Assembly (NCBI RefSeq): GCF_002177115.1 | Contig: NZ_MVAG01000128.1 | Span: 186,001-250,000, forward strand | From: Chryseobacterium mucoviscidosis | GTDB lineage: Bacteria; Bacteroidota; Bacteroidia; Flavobacteriales; Weeksellaceae | Length of the DNA: 64,000 bases | Direction: 5' to 3' | In this document: positions 61,789 through 64,000 of the stretch, one piece after another | How positions within the stretch are numbered: the stretch's first letter is position 1 | How the letters are laid out: each line of letters starts with the position of its first letter | The notes under the pieces: generated by a model | Told to the model about the DNA's origin: nothing | Seen by the model: the letters and a program-made list of their open reading frames with translations, nothing else | Database searches by the model: none | Position numbers and translations under genes: made by a program

Positions 61789-61795
61789 AATAATT

Positions 61796-61880
61796 CGGGC
61801 GATAATTTACGTCTTCCACTCCCGCTTTTTTGTTCCGCTTTGCTGCACAAAAAGAGCTCCGTTCAAGCCGGATCGCATCG
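61796..61880 (-). repeat. Family A element, degenerate copy, minus orientation
   Basis: Read on the minus strand: GCGATCCGGCTTGAACGGAG, then CTC, an imperfect palindrome (TTTTTGTGCAGC-AAA-GCGGAACAAAAAA), then AGCGGGAGTGGAAGACG. The order of flanks and core matches 23502-23616, but similarity is weaker. Confidence 0.5.
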
Positions 61881-61934
61881 TCAACATCAAAAATAATTTT
61901 TGTCATTACAAAGAACTGATGAACTTACACTTTA

Positions 61935-62095
61935 TTTAACCATAAAAGTCATAAAAGATAAACTAAATGATTAGTGTTTATCAATAAAAAGATCACAACA
62001 GCTTTCAAAAAATCTTTGATTTTTTACACTTTTGAAAGCTTAAAATATATTATAATCATACATCATAAATATCTTTTGCACCTTTTGCGGTTAAA
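61935..62095. repeat. Family B MITE-like element within the trp operon, second copy
   Basis: About 161 bp, from TTTAACCATAAAAGTCATAA to ATCTTTTGCACC plus TTTTGCGGTTAAA. The internal AAAGATCACAACAG and AAAAATCTTTGATTTTTT match 25373-25540 in order and orientation. Confidence 0.7.
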
Positions 62096-62151
62096 ATAAA
62101 AAACATTTTAAGCAGATTTTACGAAATGACATCATTAAAAAGCATTTTTAA

Positions 62152-62886
62152 ATGAAAAAACTAAATATATACTTCACCGCAGGAATTCCCGAACTGGAAA
62201 ATACTGCTGAAATCATACAGGTAATTCAGGATTCCGGCGCGCAGATGATCGAAATCGGGATGCCCTATTCCGATCCTGTTGCAGACGGTCCCGTTATTCA
62301 GCAGGCTCATGAATTAGCCCTGAAAAACGGAATGACCATCGAAAAACTGTTCTCACAATTAAAATCCATTAAAAACGAAATAAAAGTTCCTTTAATTTTA
62401 ATGGGCTACATCAATCCGGTGCTGCGTTTCGGATTTGAAGAATTCTGTGCAGCATGTTCGGAAAGCGGAGTTTCAGGATTAATTATTCCCGATCTCCCTC
62501 CCATTGAATTCGAGAAAAACTATCAGAAAGTTTTAGCAAAATACCATCTGAATTTCACCTTTCTGGTGACTCCCGAAACTTCGGACGAAAGAATTTTATA
62601 CCTCGATTCCTTAAGTTCCGGATTTTTGTATGCGGTAAGTTCCTCATCAACCACAGGAAATGATCAGACTGTTCTCAAAAACGAGGAATATCTTTCAAGA
62701 TTAGCTTCACTTCCTTTGAAAAATCCGGTGATGATCGGTTTTGGAATCAAATCAAAAGAAGACTTCGAAAATGTAACCGAAAAAGCGGATGGCGGAATCA
62801 TTGGAACTGCTTTCGTCAACATTTTACTTCAAAATAGAGACTGGAAGACCAAAGCTATAGATTTCATCCATTCCATTAAAGCCTAA
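62152..62886 (+). CDS. trpA: Tryptophan synthase alpha chain
   Basis: TrpA cleaves indole-3-glycerol phosphate and channels indole to TrpB. The 244-residue TIM barrel has the catalytic Glu34 in MIEIGMPYSDP and Asp45 in PVADGPVIQQA, with the loop and phosphate-site motifs LLTP-type IIPDLPPIE, FLVTPETSDER and YAVSSSSTTG, and GFGIKSKEDF. It is slightly shorter than the E. coli enzyme (268). It is the last Trp gene. Confidence 0.96.
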   Translation: MKKLNIYFTAGIPELENTAEIIQVIQDSGAQMIEIGMPYSDPVADGPVIQQAHELALKNGMTIEKLFSQLKSIKNEIKVPLILMGYINPVLRFGFEEFCAACSESGVSGLIIPDLPPIEFEKNYQKVLAKYHLNFTFLVTPETSDERILYLDSLSSGFLYAVSSSSTTGNDQTVLKNEEYLSRLASLPLKNPVMIGFGIKSKEDFENVTEKADGGIIGTAFVNILLQNRDWKTKAIDFIHSIKA

Positions 62887-62893
62887 AAATCAC

Positions 62894-62901
62894 TAAATTT
62901 G
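62894..62901 (+). promoter_or_regulatory. -7 box of lipB
   Basis: TAAATTTG, a perfect TAnnTTTG match, overlaps the upstream GTG (62901) of the lipB frame. Translation therefore starts downstream at the ATG 62919. Confidence 0.5.
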
Positions 62902-62918
62902 TGTATTCAAAAAATGAT

Positions 62919-63647
62919 ATGAATACAATTCAGAATAAAGTAGTAGAATTTGAAGACTTAGGAACGCGGGAATATCAGTCGGCTTGGGATTATCAGGAAT
63001 CTCTGATGAAAAACATCATAGATCTGAAAATTAAAAACCGCGATCTTCCTGCGGAACAGCACAGCGAAACGCCCAATCATTTTCTTCTCGTGGAACATCC
63101 TCATGTGTATACACTGGGAAAAAGCGGGCATGAAGAAAATATGCTTGCCGGAATTGATAAACTGAAAGAGATTGATGCCACTTTCGTAAAGGTAAACCGC
63201 GGCGGAGATATTACATATCACGGTTACGGACAGATTGTAGGTTATCCTATTTTAGACCTTGAAAATTTCTTCACGGATATTCATAAATACATGAGAAATC
63301 TGGAAGAAGTCATCATCAGAACTATTGCCGAATACGGATTGAAAGGCGAACGTTCTCCCGGAGAAACCGGAGTCTGGCTGGATGTTGGAAAACCTTATGC
63401 GAGAAAGATCTGTGCAATGGGGGTAAAAGCTTCCCGCTGGGTAACTTTACACGGATTTGCTTTAAATGTAAATACGGATATGCGTTATTTTGAATACATT
63501 ATTCCGTGCGGAATTAAAGACAAACAGGTAACTTCCTTAAAAAGAGAACTGGAAAGAGAACTCACTTCTGAAGAAATGGAAAATATTAAGGCTAAGATAA
63601 GAAAGCATTTTACGGAGGTTTTCGAAGCGGAACTTATTGCTAAGTAA
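62919..63647 (+). CDS. lipB: Octanoyltransferase (lipoate biosynthesis)
   Basis: LipB moves octanoyl groups from acyl-carrier protein to lipoate-dependent proteins. The 243-residue protein has LLVEHPHVYTLGKSGHEEN, the substrate-site motif RGGDITYHGYGQIVGYPIL, and the catalytic Cys/Lys pair in KICAMGVKASRWVTLHGFALNV. It is cytoplasmic. The GTG at 62901 falls in the promoter, so the ATG at 62919 (MNTIQNKVVEFED) is chosen. It is functionally unrelated to the trp genes; a terminator follows. Confidence 0.94.
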   Translation: MNTIQNKVVEFEDLGTREYQSAWDYQESLMKNIIDLKIKNRDLPAEQHSETPNHFLLVEHPHVYTLGKSGHEENMLAGIDKLKEIDATFVKVNRGGDITYHGYGQIVGYPILDLENFFTDIHKYMRNLEEVIIRTIAEYGLKGERSPGETGVWLDVGKPYARKICAMGVKASRWVTLHGFALNVNTDMRYFEYIIPCGIKDKQVTSLKRELERELTSEEMENIKAKIRKHFTEVFEAELIAK

Positions 63648-63666
63648 TTTTTACTAAATAACATTT

Positions 63667-63696
63667 CCCTGCATATTGCGATGTGCAGGGATTTTT
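63667..63696 (+). terminator. Rho-independent terminator of lipB
   Basis: CCCTGCA (63667-63673) and TGCAGGG (63684-63690) pair, followed by a T-run, 20 bp after the stop. Confidence 0.85.
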
Positions 63697-63727
63697 AATT
63701 AAAAAATCAATATTAGAAGTACGTTCG

Positions 63728-63795
63728 GCGTTCCGTAGGAACGCTATCTTTAGAAAATTCATTGAGAATTACAGATATCAATCCTACGGATTGAT
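63728..63795. repeat. Paired hairpins with complementary tips
   Basis: GCGTTCC-GTA-GGAACGC (63728-63744) and ATCAATCC-TAC-GGATTGAT (63777-63795) are two perfect hairpins 32 bp apart. Their tips are reverse complements: CCGTAGGA at 63733-63740 and TCCTACGG at 63782-63789. The short open frame across this stretch is not a convincing gene. Confidence 0.65.
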
Positions 63796-63865
63796 TGATG
63801 AACTGATTCTTATTTCTACACAGATTCTGCTCCTAAAGAAGAAGATTTTCACTATAAAAAACTTA

Positions 63866-64000
63866 AATAACCTGAGTTTGGGATAAGAAATAAATTTAAA
63901 TAATTGATTTATATTATTGTATTGATTTATCACAAAGAAAAACAAAAAATTTTTCTACTTATTGAAAGTTTGCAAGCTAAACAAAGGCACTTCGTTTATT
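63866..64000. repeat. Family C dispersed element, partial at the window edge
   Basis: It starts AATAACCTGAGTTTGGGATA and continues colinear with the minus strand of 8247-8380 (both end in GGCACTTCGTTTATT), in inverted orientation relative to that copy. The element is expected to continue beyond 64000. Confidence 0.65.

Larger units (their letters stand above)
61789..62151. other. Intergenic region between trpB and trpA
   Basis: Some 363 bp without a gene inside an operon. It holds a degenerate family A element (61796-61880) and a family B element (61935-62095). No promoter with a perfect TAnnTTTG box was found, so trpA is either read through or has a weak promoter. Confidence 0.6.
63648..64000. 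other. Intergenic region at the right edge, repeat-rich
   Basis: No convincing gene. It holds the lipB terminator, a pair of linked hairpins (63728-63795) and a family C repeat (63866 to the edge). Confidence 0.6.

Noticed and set aside
63683..63886. 67-residue open frame after lipB
   Set aside because: It runs through the lipB terminator, the paired hairpins and the start of a family C repeat; composition is not coding-like.

Overview
This is an AT-rich chromosomal window from a Bacteroidota bacterium, class Flavobacteriia, most like Chryseobacterium and its relatives (Weeksellaceae). The call rests on several things: promoters with the Bacteroidota -7 box TAnnTTTG; a PorT-family type IX secretion protein next to ubiE/menG; a flavobacterial-type 6S RNA between zapA and rny; a GalE-like threonine dehydrogenase; tandem DUF3857 transglutaminase-fold proteins; and a Bacteroidota-style double-glycine peptide precursor. 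No rRNA, tRNA, CRISPR array, prophage or intact insertion sequence was seen. Species cannot be named from the sequence alone.

Layout. 1-3 kb: a minus-strand run ends in an NTF2-like secreted protein and a low-molecular-weight phosphatase next to dnaA. 3-17 kb: housekeeping genes (thioesterase, pheA, DUF2339 membrane protein, rarA, yidD-lgt, nnr, mscL, serA, idi, gcvT). 17-25 kb: a more accessory stretch with two small membrane proteins, paired palindromes, a fluoride riboswitch in front of a CLC transporter, a LysR-yeiH pair, an orphan double-glycine cysteine-rich peptide and an MFS transporter. 25-33 kb: rny, 6S RNA, zapA and a coiled-coil gene; then an unknown gene-ubiE-porT; then a FabH-like synthase and a phosphoesterase. 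33-46 kb: threonine dehydrogenase, gamma-glutamyltransferase, a dicarboxylate symporter, a lipid kinase, two DUF3857 proteins and gyrB. 46-54 kb: cydAB, an OmpA-domain protein, lysS, a YadA-head-like surface protein, rlmF and a c-type cytochrome. 55-63 kb: a complete tryptophan operon (trpE-G-D-C-F, an unknown gene, trpB-A) followed by lipB.

Regulation is the most rewarding part. The trp operon begins with a leader peptide carrying three consecutive Trp codons, followed by mutually exclusive antiterminator and terminator stems: a classical attenuator. The CLC gene has a fluoride aptamer starting just after its promoter. A 9-bp stem would hide its ribosome site and shares two bases with the aptamer pseudoknot.

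The second theme is dispersed small repeats. Four families recur: (A) about 85-115-bp elements with TAGCC/AGCTCC ends around a variable palindrome; (B) about 160-170-bp MITE-like elements ending in TTAACCGCAAAAG-type inverted repeats, two of which sit inside the trp operon; (C) an approximately 267-bp element with AACCTGAGTTTAGGATAAG-type ends; and (D) free-standing GC-rich hairpins with three-base loops at gene ends. A decayed four-helix-bundle gene fills the trpE-trpG gap.
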